From contig OY757017.1 of NCBI GenBank assembly GCA_963580285.1, positions 13,032,538 to 13,096,537 on the forward strand: a stretch of DNA of 64,000 nucleotides, read 5' to 3'. Of the stretch, positions 52,986 through 63,590 are shown piece after piece (within the stretch, counting starts at the first letter, position 1; every line of letters begins with the position of its first letter). Source of the stretch: Lucinisca nassula. Its lineage: Eukaryota > Mollusca > Bivalvia > Lucinida > Lucinidae. The notes beneath the pieces are model-generated. The model did no database searches. It saw only the letters and a list, made by a program, of their open reading frames with translations, and was not told the DNA's origin. A program made the position numbers and the translations under genes.

Positions 52986-53265
52986 ATTACGAAAACACGC
53001 CTGTACAAATACGTTGCCAATTTTTTGGCCAAAAATTAGAAATTTTAAGATGAAAAATTGTGATATTTTTCTTATTTCTCCTCAAAACGTAGATTGCGGG
53101 AACTCGATAGAACCGTCTCGTTGAGGCGGTTCTATCGAGTACCCACAATCTATGTTTCTGAGCAGAAATAAGAAAAATAATGTATACCCTCTTAAACCCC
53201 AATTTTACTGCATAAAAGTGGGGTATGAGGGGTCAAAATTATATATGCGTGTTCTCGAAATGCAA
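52986..53265. mobile_element. Hairpin element family C with paired arm changes
   Basis: Ends ATTACGAAAACACGCCTGT and GCGTGTTCTCGAAATG. The palindrome (53088-53154) carries CTCGATAGAACC on the left arm and GGTTCTATCGAG on the right, where other copies have CTCGTTAGAACC and GGTTCTAACGAG. Confidence 0.88.
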
Positions 53266-53380
53266 TGTTACTTATTCATAGCATTTTATCCTAGTGAGGT
53301 AAAAGGGTTATCTGTTGAATCTGGGCTGAAATCATGGGTTGGGCTTGGCAAAGTGTAGACTCAAATACGTCACAGAACGC

Positions 53381-53418
<38 letters not shown>

Positions 53419-53496
53419 TAAAATAATAATAATATTAATAATAATATTATTATTAATTTTAAACATCAAAACGAAGGTAATAATAATTATATCTTG

Positions 53497-53548
<52 letters not shown>

Positions 53549-53572
53549 CACAACTACTTCAACTATTACCAT
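53381..53572. repeat. (ATA)n and (CTA)n microsatellites
   Basis: ATA units occupy about 53381-53456 with interruptions, and CTA units about 53497-53549. Long Ile/Tyr open frames across them are artefacts. Confidence 0.93.
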
Positions 53573-53635
53573 TATAATTATTAATTACGTGATGAAAATC
53601 AAGTGGAAAAAATAGCTAATAACGAGCATAGCGGC

Positions 53636-53680
53636 GGCTGCCGAAGGCAGCCGTCGACGTCCGCCGAAGGCGGACGTCGA
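53636..53680. repeat. Two adjacent GC-rich hairpins with GAA loops
   Basis: GGCTGCC-GAA-GGCAGCC at 53636-53652. Then a 12-bp stem with a GAA loop at 53654-53680 (TCGACGTCCGCC, GAA, complement). The surrounding DNA is AT-rich. Confidence 0.88.
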
Positions 53681-54452
53681 GCGAGCTCGTATCTAGGTAA
53701 CGCGTATCATCACAAGACACAATCTATGCAAGAAAGTTTGCTTGCGCCGAAGAACTGGCTTAAACCGGTTTTCAGGTTTCCATGTATTCCATTCAAACCA
53801 TGTAATAAGTCGGGAACCAGAGCCTCAAAAATCTTATGTAACCCGTATCTCTCACCGGTTGAATAGTGTATCGCAAGGCTGATTGGTGATTCGGTTAGTT
53901 GCAATAGCTAAAAAATCAACATTGGCGTATCAGTCAATTAATACATTTTTCTTATTTATATGTTGGCATAAATTTGTACATTTTGTATTTATTTTTGTTG
54001 TTATTATTTATGAATAAATTATAGTGACTTCACGAGGTCGAGTCATGACTTTGGTAATGTTCTAAGCCGCCATATTTATTTCTGTCGTTTTGTACTGGAA
54101 GCACTCGAAAAACAATGAATCTGATGATTAAATCGGGCAATCTACACGTAAGTGATCTTCAGGCTCAGAGGTGTGATTTTTTTCTATATATTGACCCAAC
54201 GAACGCGGCCCATGCAACAACTTGGGAAGTTCAATCTCATTGTAGGGACTACTCATCTCGACCCCTAGAAACGATGTCGTTACGCAAATGGTTCCCCAAT
54301 AAATTGGCCATTTGACAGTCGGGAGGTTAAGGTAGTGATTTTCATTTCTACTCGACCCCTTGTCCTTGACAAACAACAACAATAATTCTTGGTCTTTTCG
54401 CCCCGCCCATCAGGGAGCGTGGTGCTCCCATCAAGCGGAACTCGGAATCAGG
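53681..54452. other. Unassigned stretch
   Basis: Short open frames here have no domain. Nothing else is recognised. Confidence 0.3.
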
Positions 54453-54783
54453 AGCGTGATAGCTCAGTGGTTAGTGCACTTGCCTCTGATGCTAGAGGTC
54501 CCGGGTTCGATCCCCGGCACCGGCGATAAAATTTCGGTAACTGAACACGCTCCATTGGCATCATTTGCAGGGATAAATGTCATAAAGTGCACCGTCCTTC
54601 GGATGGGGACGTTAACTGGAGGCCCCCTGTGCAGGGAGAACCATCCCCTGTGCAGGTTAAAGATCCCTATCGTAATTACATGATTACTGTGTAGGCTTTC
54701 ATCCTGCAAAACCTGGAGTGTATGTAATATACACCTGCGGTAATGGTCAAATGTGACCGACGCAGTATCAGAAGATAGATAGA
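54453..54783 (+). mobile_element. tRNA-derived SINE with GATA tail
   Basis: The head has an A-box-like TAGCTCAGTGGTTAGTGCA and a B-box GGTTCGATCCC. The body has CCTTCGGATGGGGACGTTAA and ends (GATA)n. This copy holds a short internal duplication near 54628-54655 (CCCTGTGCAGG twice) not found in the copy at 55393. Confidence 0.9.
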
Positions 54784-54855
54784 CAGAATTGTTACTGGCG
54801 ACACGTTTAATAACATTCATACACCAGAACTGAAACCGAGGAAACTTGAATTCTG

Positions 54856-55032
54856 CCATTCACCTTATTTGCATTATCTGCTGGTTCCTAGTCTGAATGT
54901 TAGCAGTGTTGGAAAAACAGGTAACCAGACCCCCCTGACCTTTCAAGGTCAGGGGGGTCTGGTTACCTGTTTTTCCAATATTGACAATGTGAAAGCTGGG
55001 AGCCAGCAAATAATGCAAATATGGTGAATAGG
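54856..55032. repeat. Inverted repeat with a perfect 34-bp centre
   Basis: The centre, 54909-54978, has two perfect 34-bp arms around a 2-base turn. The outer arms (ATTCACCTTATTTGCATTAT and ATAATGCAAATATGGTGAAT) are complementary with gaps. It looks like a small hairpin element of another family. Confidence 0.9.
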
Positions 55033-55158
55033 GAACTGGAGACCACTACCAGGAAAAATGATTGGTAGGGCTTGAGATGTCATTTCATCTTAAGTTAATG
55101 TCTATCTATCTATTTATACTGCAGCAACCCCATTAAGAGGACTGTCGTGCAGGTAAAT

Positions 55159-55790
55159 TTTGTTTGTTTGTTTGATTTGAGGTTTAACGTACCCGTCAAC
55201 ACTGTTAAGATCATTTTGGAGACGTTGCTTCCAATTTTTTGGGACTTTTACCCGACATTGGGATGAAATGACATCTCAAGCCCTGTCGCCCAATGAAACC
55301 AATAGGGTTTATTAGCATGGACGGTCCACCTCACGCCTCAGTTCCTGGACAGGCTTAGATCCACTAAGGGGTTAACAAGTAACAAGTAACAAAGGAGCGT
55401 GATAGCTCAGTGGTTAGTGCACTTGCCTCTGATGCTAGAGGTCCCGGGTTCGATCCCCGGCAGCGGCGATAAAATTTCGGTGTCCGAACACGCTCCATTG
55501 GCATCATTTGCAGGGATGAATGTCATAAAGTGCACCGTCCTTCGGATCGGGACGTTAACTGGAGGCCCCCTGTGCAGGTTAAAGATCCCTACCGTAATTA
55601 CATGATTACTGTGTAGGCTTTCATCCTGCAAAACCTGGAGTGTATGTCATATACACCTGCGGTAATGGTCAAATGTGACCGACGCAGTATCAGAAGATAG
55701 ATAGATAGATAGATACTAGTGTGTGGGCCGAATTCAGCTCTGCAGGGAAACATCATGCAGCCCATATATTTCTTCAAGCCCCTTTTGTTT
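55159..55790 (-). mobile_element. SINE family S, split by a tRNA-derived SINE
   Basis: The tail and 3' part are at 55159-55382 and the 5' part (TAGTGTGTGGGCCGAATTCA to CTTCAAGCCCC) at 55717-55790. The GATA-tailed SINE lies between, so it is younger. Confidence 0.88.
55393..55716 (+). mobile_element. tRNA-derived SINE with GATA tail, nested
   Basis: Second copy of the family at 54453. The head has the same A- and B-boxes, and it ends in GATAGATAGATAGATA. AACAAGTAACAAGTAACAA directly upstream is a short repeat at the insertion site. Confidence 0.92.
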
Positions 55791-55821
55791 GCAATGGAGT
55801 TTAACCGCCAAGTCAACACAT

Positions 55822-56318
55822 TTTGTACTGAATGGAATCTTCCTCCTTATATATAGCACAAGTCTATTTCAAAGTTTAGGGGTATCAGGTGTTTTCTTCA
55901 AAATCTATTTGGAACTGCCTGAATGTTTTGCAAACAATGTGGGCCCGGACAATTTTTTGGTTTGTTTGATTTGAGGTTTAAAGTCCCCATCAACACTGTA
56001 AAGGTCATTTTGGAGACACTGCTTCCAATTTTGTGGGTCTTTTACCCGACATTGAGATGGTTATGATATCTGCAGCCCAATGAAACCAATAGAGTTTATA
56101 AGCATGGACTCTCACCACTTTGCCTGGGCAGGCATAGATCCTCTAAGCGGTTTACCAGCACTTGTGTTCGGGTTGGTTTCAGCTCTGCATGGAAGCATCA
56201 TACAGCCCATCTACGTCAAGCCCCGATGGATGGGGTCCTGATGAGACACTGTGTTCTGCGACATCTGACCTAGGCCTGGCAACTACCTGTTTTTGGGTTT
56301 CCGATACAATATGGGTTA
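55822..56318. mobile_element. Hairpin element family A, split by SINE S
   Basis: The left piece (TTTTGTACTGAATGGAATC to GCCCGGACAAT) and the right piece (GTCCTGATGAGACACTGTGT to ATATGGGTTA) join to the family A order. The core hairpin is interrupted by the SINE. Confidence 0.8.
55957..56235 (-). mobile_element. SINE family S, nested in family A
   Basis: Tail TTGGTTTGTTTGATTTGAGG at the left and a worn 5' end AAGCCCCGATGGATGGGG at the right. Confidence 0.85.
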
Positions 56319-56945
56319 AAAGACCAATTTCTGTTTTTAGCTTTTTAATATACTAACCTTCTCTTTTCACACTGTACTTGTAAACCCAGTTCATCAACTC
56401 CTACATCCTTCAACGTACAGGTGGGAATAAACGTATTTTAATTCACCTTGGGTAAACGCGGCGTCTGACCAGTTATAATGTTAAATGGATTAAAAATGAT
56501 CTTTTTTGTCAAGCTATTCTCCTTTTTATGTCCCGACGCCCGAAGGAACATAGCTCCAAGCGTCTGCACAACGTATGTGCATCGTCGTATCAATGCGACA
56601 TTGCTAAGACATCATGTGCCCGCTAGGAGAACTTCTCTGTAAGATTATTAGCAGACATGTACTGAGCTAATTTAGAAATTTATGGTTGGACCATGAAAAA
56701 ATTGGCAGGCACGTTTTTCTTTCTTTCTTCCGTATTTTCTTCGCGGGGGTAGTTGAGTGAGACAATGGCGATGTGTATCTTGTGTCACTGGGGAGTCTGT
56801 CTTATATTGACTTACAGTTGAACAACACCTGCTGTCCTTGCAGCAGGTAACTGTAGAGTGAGGGAGTGTTGATATTTCTTCTGTTTCTACACTTCCATTC
56901 ATTTTCCTCTTTCTCCTCTGTCCCTCACTTTCGTCTTCTCTACAA
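56319..56945. other. Unassigned stretch
   Basis: Nothing is recognised. CCTGCTG..CTTGCAGCAGG near 56827-56847 is a small local inverted repeat. Confidence 0.3.
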
Positions 56946-57240
56946 TGGCCCTGCCCATCGGGGCTTGAAGAAATATATGGGCTGCATGATGCTTCCACGC
57001 AGAGCTGAAACCGACCCGCACACGAGTACTGGTAAACTGCTTAGAGGATCTAAGCCTGCCCAGGCAAAGCGGTGCGAGTCGGCCCGTCCATGCTTATGAA
57101 CCCTATTGGTTTCATTGGGCGGCATGGCTTGAGATGTCATTTCATCTCAATGTCAGGTAAAAGTCCCACAAATTGGAAGCAATCTGTCCAAAATGACCTT
57201 TACAATGTGGACGGGGACATACAATCTCAAATCAAACAAA
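56946..57240 (+). mobile_element. SINE family S
   Basis: From CCTGCCCATCGGGGCTTGAA to CTCAAATCAAACAAA. Confidence 0.88.
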
Positions 57241-58394
57241 CATATCATCTCCTCTACTGTCTCTTCTATCTCTTTTTCCCCAAAATGATCCACTAGGGTT
57301 GACCTGTCGTTAAACTCAAAACAATCGATGAATCATTTTTTCTTTGTCGAATTTTTTAACCCACTTGGACCTTGTCAAATCAGAACCAGAATCAGAATTG
57401 TTACTGGTGACACGGCAAATGTCATTTATACACCAGGACCTGTGATATGGGAAGTTAGTCTCAAAATTTTTTTTCAACAAAATATCTAGATAACTGCTTT
57501 ATCTATGACTAACATTGTTATATAATAATTATTCCTCATAAATCAACTTTCCTCAGTACTTTCAGTACTTTGATTTTCTTTTGTTCTTAATTGATATGAT
57601 ATCCTGAATGACTTTATCTTTCCTATAAACCTTTTTGGGTGTGTTTCTTGGAGTCTTTGTGGTTTATTATTTAGTATTGCTATATATTGACATTGAATTT
57701 GTATGTTGCATACTGATGTTGTTAGAACAAATATAACTCAGCAGCAGTATCTGCTTTATGTGATCATAATTTAACCACATAGATGTGAATAAAAAGGGAA
57801 GTCCAGAAATGATCATTAGATATTTTTAATTTAGTTAAAAAGGTCTGGGTGGGTGGGGTAATTCCATATCAGCCACGACCTGGAAGAATCTAACTGGGGA
57901 TTTATGACCTTTTAATATTAATTTAAGGTTGAGTCATAAAATTGTTAAGCTGCAGAAACATATTGATAAGATATTAGGATCGTTTGCATGCTGCCAAATG
58001 ATGCTAGAATATATCACTTTATTTGCAATTTGTAAATTTTGTTAAATATTTGCACTTCCTATCTGTGTGAAAACAAGCTGTCAAGAACAGAATTGTAAAA
58101 TGTCCCCCTTTTGGCTGATGGGTTTGTCGGTGATTGGAGACTGCTAAATATTGGAAGATCTTCTGTCAAAGCTGTTATATGAGACTATGAGATATGTGCC
58201 CTTGAATGCAGAAAATGCTATACAAAATTCCTAAGTCACAAGTTTTTATCTATTAACTGCCCACCCTTGGTTTAGCTGAAACTTCTATTGTATGAGAGTC
58301 AAAAAAGTAAATATAATGTATCATGCATTAAAGGGATACATGTACCGATACCTTGCCAAATGAATCATTAATAATAGTGTTTTTTCTTTTTCCT
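57241..58394. other. AT-rich stretch, nothing recognised
   Basis: There is no open frame, RNA or known element. GGTGGGGTAATTCCA near 57847 has a partner (GGCGGGGTAATTCCA) near 52019, too short to interpret. Confidence 0.35.
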
Positions 58395-58620
58395 ATTTTT
58401 TTTAGTTTTATGGCCCTTTCAAGATTATTTCACTTATTTCAAGCCAATCGTTAATCAGGTGCGTGAAAACCGGAGTACCCAGAGAAAAACACCTCTGACC
58501 CGACTTCCCGTGGCAGAACTTGTGGCCCCGAAATACAGCAATGAGAGGCCTAATGATTAAGAGTCAGCGCTCTTACCTACATGTGCATGTATTAATCCAC
58601 GGAGGCCCATTAATAGGGAA
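58395..58620 (-). mobile_element. SINE-like element, family G, uninterrupted copy
   Basis: GGCCCTTTCAAGATTATTTC at the left to CCACGGAGGCCCATTAAT at the right. The same order is found split at 15117-15632 and truncated at 61312-61500. On the - strand the 5' part is tRNA-like. Confidence 0.65.
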
Positions 58621-59640
58621 ATGGTGGGGGGGGGCATTGTTTCCGGTGCAGAAAGTTGCTCTGCTTTAGTTAAAACTTCCATTGTGTAAGGGTTGAAAAG
58701 AAATACAACATATGGAAAACTTTATTGAACGAGACCAGGAGGTATGTGCCCCAATATAGGGAAGGGCATGATGTTTTTGGTGTGTTTTTGCTGGCTTTGG
58801 GTAATTGATGCAGTGTATCTCTTAGTCTAAGAACCAATTTAGTGGATTCTTACCACATTTGCATCAACCAGTATGTGCATCCACTTGCATCAGTATGTGC
58901 ATCATTAACTTAATGATTAAGACCTGGAAAAACAGTTACTTAGGTCTTTTGACCTTGACTTTATTTTCAAGGTCACAGGCTGCCCAAAACTGTCTTTTTT
59001 ATTAGAAACACTTTGCCTCCAGAATGAATGTATGAATTACATGTATGGTCATACTTGGTATAATCTATCACTACAATGTACCAAAATACTTGAATAGATT
59101 GTGCTGACCTTGACCTGCTGCTAGTTTTATAAGGTCACACCAGTACACAGACTAAAATTTTGCATTGTATGCTCTTATATATCTTCGAACCAAATAATAT
59201 GTTCTATAATATCCTTTGGAAGCAAGGAATACACCACAGAACTGGAAAATATGAAGTGCACATGTTTTCTGGGCCAGACTAGCTACTTTCGGCCAATTAG
59301 GCCTCATCAGTGACCCTCATATAGTTTCAAAATTCCACAACAGAATCAATGCTCCCAAAGGACAAAAAAATATAAACTACACTATGATGTAGGGCAGGGA
59401 GACTTTTTACGGCCGCCACACATTCCCAGACACCAGCTGTAGTGACGTTAAAATCTCAGATTTGGTGTTAACAAGGAACATGTATAAATACATGTATGCA
59501 TGTGTAAAACTGATCTACCAATAATAGTCTCCCAGACAACCCCCTGTGCTCAAATGAGTTCCAATGTGGACTCCATTTCTATAAAGAGGAACTTCCAGTC
59601 AACATAATAAATAAATACATTTTCTCATTATAAGAAACAA
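58621..59640. other. Mostly unassigned
   Basis: A segment of about 60 bp at 59392-59450 (GGGAGACTTTTTACG, CACCAGCTGT) is shared with 47606-47665. TGACCTTGAC-type words occur near 58950 and 59105. Confidence 0.4.
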
Positions 59641-60136
59641 TAACAGAGATGGTTTAGGACTGGGGATCTGAAGGGTTTCCAAGCTAGTAAGCCTTATTTG
59701 TGCTGAAGAGGGAGGGGCATACCCCTAGGTGACCAAAGGGGATACCAGGGTGATGCCATTGTCATGTGTCTCATCATAAGGAACAGCAACAATGAACATA
59801 AATGATTTAGCCCTTTAGATACCACAAAAACATGCATCCAAGATTTCATCTGTTCATATTGTCTGCTGCATCTTCTTGCAAACATTTTAGAAAATATCTT
59901 TGTAAACAGGCAAAGAGTGTGAACTCTGACCAGGCTGCACATACAGATCTGGGTTCACAAAGATGTTAACATAAATGACTTTTAAAGCTACCAGCAGATG
60001 TTAAACAGATGACAACTGTTGTGATGGGTATCTTAAGTATTCGGGTGGGGATCTGAACAGTTTAGGAGGTTTAAGCCCACACTCATAAGTGCAACATCTG
60101 AGAACATAAAAATCAAAATAGTACAGAAATAATCTG

Positions 60137-60800
60137 GCCCCTGCACATCGGGGCTGGGCTGCCACAAAGAGTTGAAACCGACAGTACTGGAAAACTGCTT
60201 AGAAGGTCTAAGCTCGTCACCAGGCACGGCCTCCGCCTATTGGGCTTGAACAAGTATATGGGCTGCATGATGCTTCCGCGCAGAGCTGAATCCGGCCCGC
60301 ACACTAGTACTGGTAAACCGCTTAGAGGATCTAAGCTTGTCCATGAATCGCGGTGTGAGGCGGACCGTCCATGCTAATAAACCCTATTGGTTTCATTGGG
60401 CGACAGGGCTTGAGATGTCATTTCTTCTCAATGTCGTGTAAAAGTCCCACAAAATTGGAAGCAACGTCTCCAAAATGACCTTTACAGTGTTGACGGGGAC
60501 GTTAAACCTCAAATCAAACAAAACTGTCACCAGGCAAAGTGATATATGTCAGACCGACCATGCATTATAGCCTTCAGTTCCAGTTCTGTTGTGTATTCCT
60601 TGCTTCCAAAGGATAACCCTTTTATAGAACATATTTCATATCAATCCTACATTGGTTTCACTGGGCGGCTGGGCTTGAGATGTCATTTCATCTCAATGTG
60701 GGGTAAAAGTCTTACAAAAAAGAATGAACATACTTCTCCAATTTAATGACCTAAATAGTGTTGATGAGGACTTAAAAACCTTTATTTAAATAAACAAAAC
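60137..60800 (+). mobile_element. SINE family S split by another family S copy
   Basis: The outer copy begins at CCCCTGCACATCGGGGCTG, breaks at 60226 and continues after 60526 through CACTGGGCGGCTGGGCTTGA to a worn tail near 60800. A duplicate piece of host-like sequence (about 60571-60650) also lies within it. Confidence 0.75.
60216..60536 (+). mobile_element. SINE family S, inner copy with target duplication
   Basis: GTCACCAGGCA stands at 60216-60226 and 60526-60536 around a full-length copy with tail CAAATCAAACAAAACT. Confidence 0.92.
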
Positions 60801-61311
60801 TGTTACAGAAATAGATCAATGATTAGGACTCACTAGCATGAAATAAGTGAAATGCTGGAGCAAAAGAAAATCTACAGTTTCACTCTGGTGGCCTTATTTG
60901 AACTGGAGATGTGGGGCATACCCCTGGTAACCCACAGTCAGTATTACTGAATGTGTCTTATCTTAAGAATATACATGGTTTAGGGGCAGGGATCTGAACG
61001 GTTTCTGAGATACATGCATTAAGCCTTTCAAGGAAGAGGATGTGGAATGGGGTGCATGTCCCTGGGGACCAAGGCAAGGGGACCCTTTGAAGCCCTCTTG
61101 CAAAATCTTATATCCATATTTTATCATATCCCCAAATATCAAATTAAGTCATCTAATAGTTACTGTGGACCCTTTTTGACAAAATTTTCGGCTAGTTTTT
61201 CCATGCCTTTGAAACTGGAGTGGGTGGGGCATACCACTTGAGGAAGCCCTTTAGGTGTCAGTGACTGTGTCTTATCATAAGACAGAATTGATTTTTTCAT
61301 TTGATTATGAT

Positions 61312-61500
61312 TTTGTGGCCCTTTCAAGATAATTTCACTCATATAGAGCTGATCGTTAATCAGAGGTGGGCGAAAACAGGTGTACCTGGAGAAAAACCAC
61401 CTGAACTTCTGTTGCAGAACTTGGCATCTGACATAAGACCTGTACCCAGGCTCGAACCACAGCGATGAGAGACCTATTGATTACAGAGCATATTAAAGAA
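61312..61500 (-). mobile_element. SINE-like element, family G, truncated
   Basis: GTGGCCCTTTCAAGATAATT to the CTCGAACCACAGCGATGAG word. The outer 5' part is missing. Confidence 0.6.
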
Positions 61501-61620
61501 ACAATATCATATATGGTTTGTAATGGGGGTCTGAATGGTTTCTAAGGGGGCATTCCCCTGGGTCCTGAGATTTCTTTTCGAGTAACAGGGTGGTCAAATA
61601 TTTGACTGAGCCCATTAATC

Positions 61621-62097
61621 AGTATTGCAGATAATATAATGAAACAGTCTTAAGTCAAAGTTCAGAACCATTTTTTCAGCCTACACTCAGATATAAACAA
61701 TCCACCACTGGCCACCAGTGCTTTCATTTGTTAGATATTTTGCAGACTCGAACTTCGAAACAAACTGATAGCTACACATACTGGTATAGTTTGATTAACT
61801 GTTGGTTTTTATGGTTACTGGCAAATATGTATGTACTTTTCCATCCAAAACTTTGTTTGACACAAGCGACCATTCAGAAATAATTGTCAGACAAACAAAA
61901 ACCACAGTAAACTGTTGCAAACTGAAGACCATATCCTTCAGAACATTAAGTATTTTTTCCACATCTCAGGGTTTGAACCTGTTCTAAATCAGCTAGTATC
62001 AGCCCCAGTTTGTGATAGGATAGCAAATATAACTTAAATGTCTATTTTCAAATCATATCAAATAAAACCTTATCATTGTAAACAAGTTTTATATCAG
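61621..62097. other. Unassigned, with a repeat K fragment
   Basis: About 61665-61730 is an inverted fragment of repeat K (TTTTTTCAGCCTACACTC). The rest shows nothing. Confidence 0.35.
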
Positions 62098-62179
62098 CTG
62101 GTTGTCAGCAGCCTCACAGGCTGGTGACAACTGGTTGTCAGCAGCCTAACAAGCTGGTGACAACCGGTTGTCAGCAGCC
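62098..62179. repeat. 33-bp tandem repeat, 2.5 copies
   Basis: CTGGTTGTCAGCAGCC starts at 62098, 62131 and (as CCGGTTG) 62164. Each unit contains GGTTGTC and GACAAC in inverted order. Confidence 0.9.
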
Positions 62180-62476
62180 AGTTCCTATACATTACTGCGT
62201 GAATTAGGACAGACAGGCCTGATCATACAGTGTAGACCCAGAATGCATTGTCTCTTCAGGATCTGCACTGTTTGCCACTTATCCAGCCATTTTAGATACA
62301 AATTGGGTTGTAAATTATACTTATCGAACAATCAATTACTACTAAATATGGTAATCAGTTTAGGGGAATCTATTGATCGATTAATCAATTATTGGTGTCA
62401 GCCTTAGTAAAACTGGGGTTTACAGGGGTATACATATTTTCTAATTGCTGTCTACACAGACCATCTAGTTATCCTT
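62180..62476. other. Worn hairpin core and family C fragment
   Basis: A weak family A/B-like core is at 62225-62275 (CAGTGTAGACCCAGA and ATCTGCACTGTTTGCC). AAAACTGGGGTTTACAGGGG at 62410 matches a family C flank. Confidence 0.4.
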
Positions 62477-62724
62477 TGTTTGTTTGATTTAAGGTTTAAC
62501 ATCCTCGCAAACACTACTTAGGTCATTTTGGAGACGTTGCTTCCAGTTTTGGTGGGAATTTTACCCGACATTGAGATGAGATGACACCTCAAATCCTGCT
62601 GCCCAATTGTACCAATAGGGTTTATATGCATGGATGGTCTGACTAGCACCACTTTGCCTGAGCAGGCTTATTAAACCCTCTATGCAGTTTACTAGTACTC
62701 CTGTGTGGTTGGTTTCAGATGGAT
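62477..62724 (-). mobile_element. SINE family S, 5'-truncated
   Basis: Tail CTTTGTTTGTTTGATTTAAG at the left; ends near GGTTTCAGATGG. Confidence 0.85.
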
Positions 62725-62957
62725 GTTGGGGTGGGGGGATGGGGGGTCTAGTTATCCTTTACAAATGGAACTGAGGACTTCAGCAAATGCAAACAAATTT
62801 GATTTTTCTAGTCGATAAACCCCAGACAGTTTTTTGTGGTGCAGCTGCAATGATAATGCTTTGCTTTGATATGTTCTCTGGAAGTGATGTGCTTTTCCAA
62901 ACATGTATCCTCCATATGTGGAATGAACACCAGGAATTGGCAGCAACTACCACCAAC
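62725..62957. other. Unassigned spacer
   Basis: Nothing is recognised. Confidence 0.3.
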
Positions 62958-63590
62958 GGTGACAAGGTGAGCTTTTGGGATCACTTTTTGTCTGCGTACA
63001 TGCGTAAACTTTTGCTTCAAACGACATCTCCTAAACCACTGATCGGATTTTGACCAAACCTCACAGGAATGATTCATAGGTAGGCTGGTTTCAAAGTTGT
63101 TCAAATGGTTCCAGCCACAAGAGCTAAATATATATTTTTTTTACTGAAAACTTAAACCCAGGTCTTCGATATTTGGTATGAAGCTTCATCTGGTGAACCT
63201 CTACCAAGATTGTTCAAATTATAGCCCTGGGACCAAAAATGCCCCCGCCCCGGGAGCCTTTGGTTTTACATAGGCTTATATAGGGAAAATCTTTGTCTCT
63301 GAAACTGCTAGGTGCAGGTCTTTCATATTTGGTGTGAAGCTTCATCTAGTGGACCTCTATCAAGATTGTTAAAATGATTGCCCTAGGGCCAAAAATGCCC
63401 CCACCCTGGGGCCCTTTGATTTATCATAGGCTTATATAGGGAAAAATATTTAAATTAAAAATCTTCTCTGAAACCACAAGGCCCAGGTATTTGATATTTG
63501 GTATAAAGCTTCATCTAGAGAACCTCTACCAAGATTGTTCAAGTTATAGCCCAGAGGCCAAAATTGTCCTCGCCCTGAGGCCTTTTGGTT
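62958..63590. repeat. Tandem array, about 160-bp units (family F)
   Basis: The start GTGACAAGGTGAGCTTTTG is shared with family J at 33490. Three units then begin near 63161, 63317 and 63486 (GGTCTTCGATATTTGGTATG type), with steps of 156 and 169 bp. No coding sequence. Confidence 0.82.

Larger units (their letters stand above)
59640..61620. repeat. Diverged tandem segments around nested SINEs
   Basis: The word order GGGATCTGAACGGTTTC, then AAGCC, then GGGGCATACCCCTGG, and then TGTCTTATCATAAG recurs with changes near 59660, 60045, 60970 and 61530. It is too diverged to set a unit length. Confidence 0.5.

Noticed and set aside
53339..53584. Open frame encoding Ile- and Tyr-rich runs
   Set aside because: It is translation of ATA and CTA microsatellites.
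54453..54530. A functional tRNA gene
   Set aside because: The head runs into a SINE body with a GATA tail, and a second copy has the same body. It is a SINE promoter region.
54360..54859. Open frames of about 107 and 131 codons on both strands
   Set aside because: Both cover the tRNA-derived SINE and have no independent support. Similar frames recur over its second copy at 55.4 kb.
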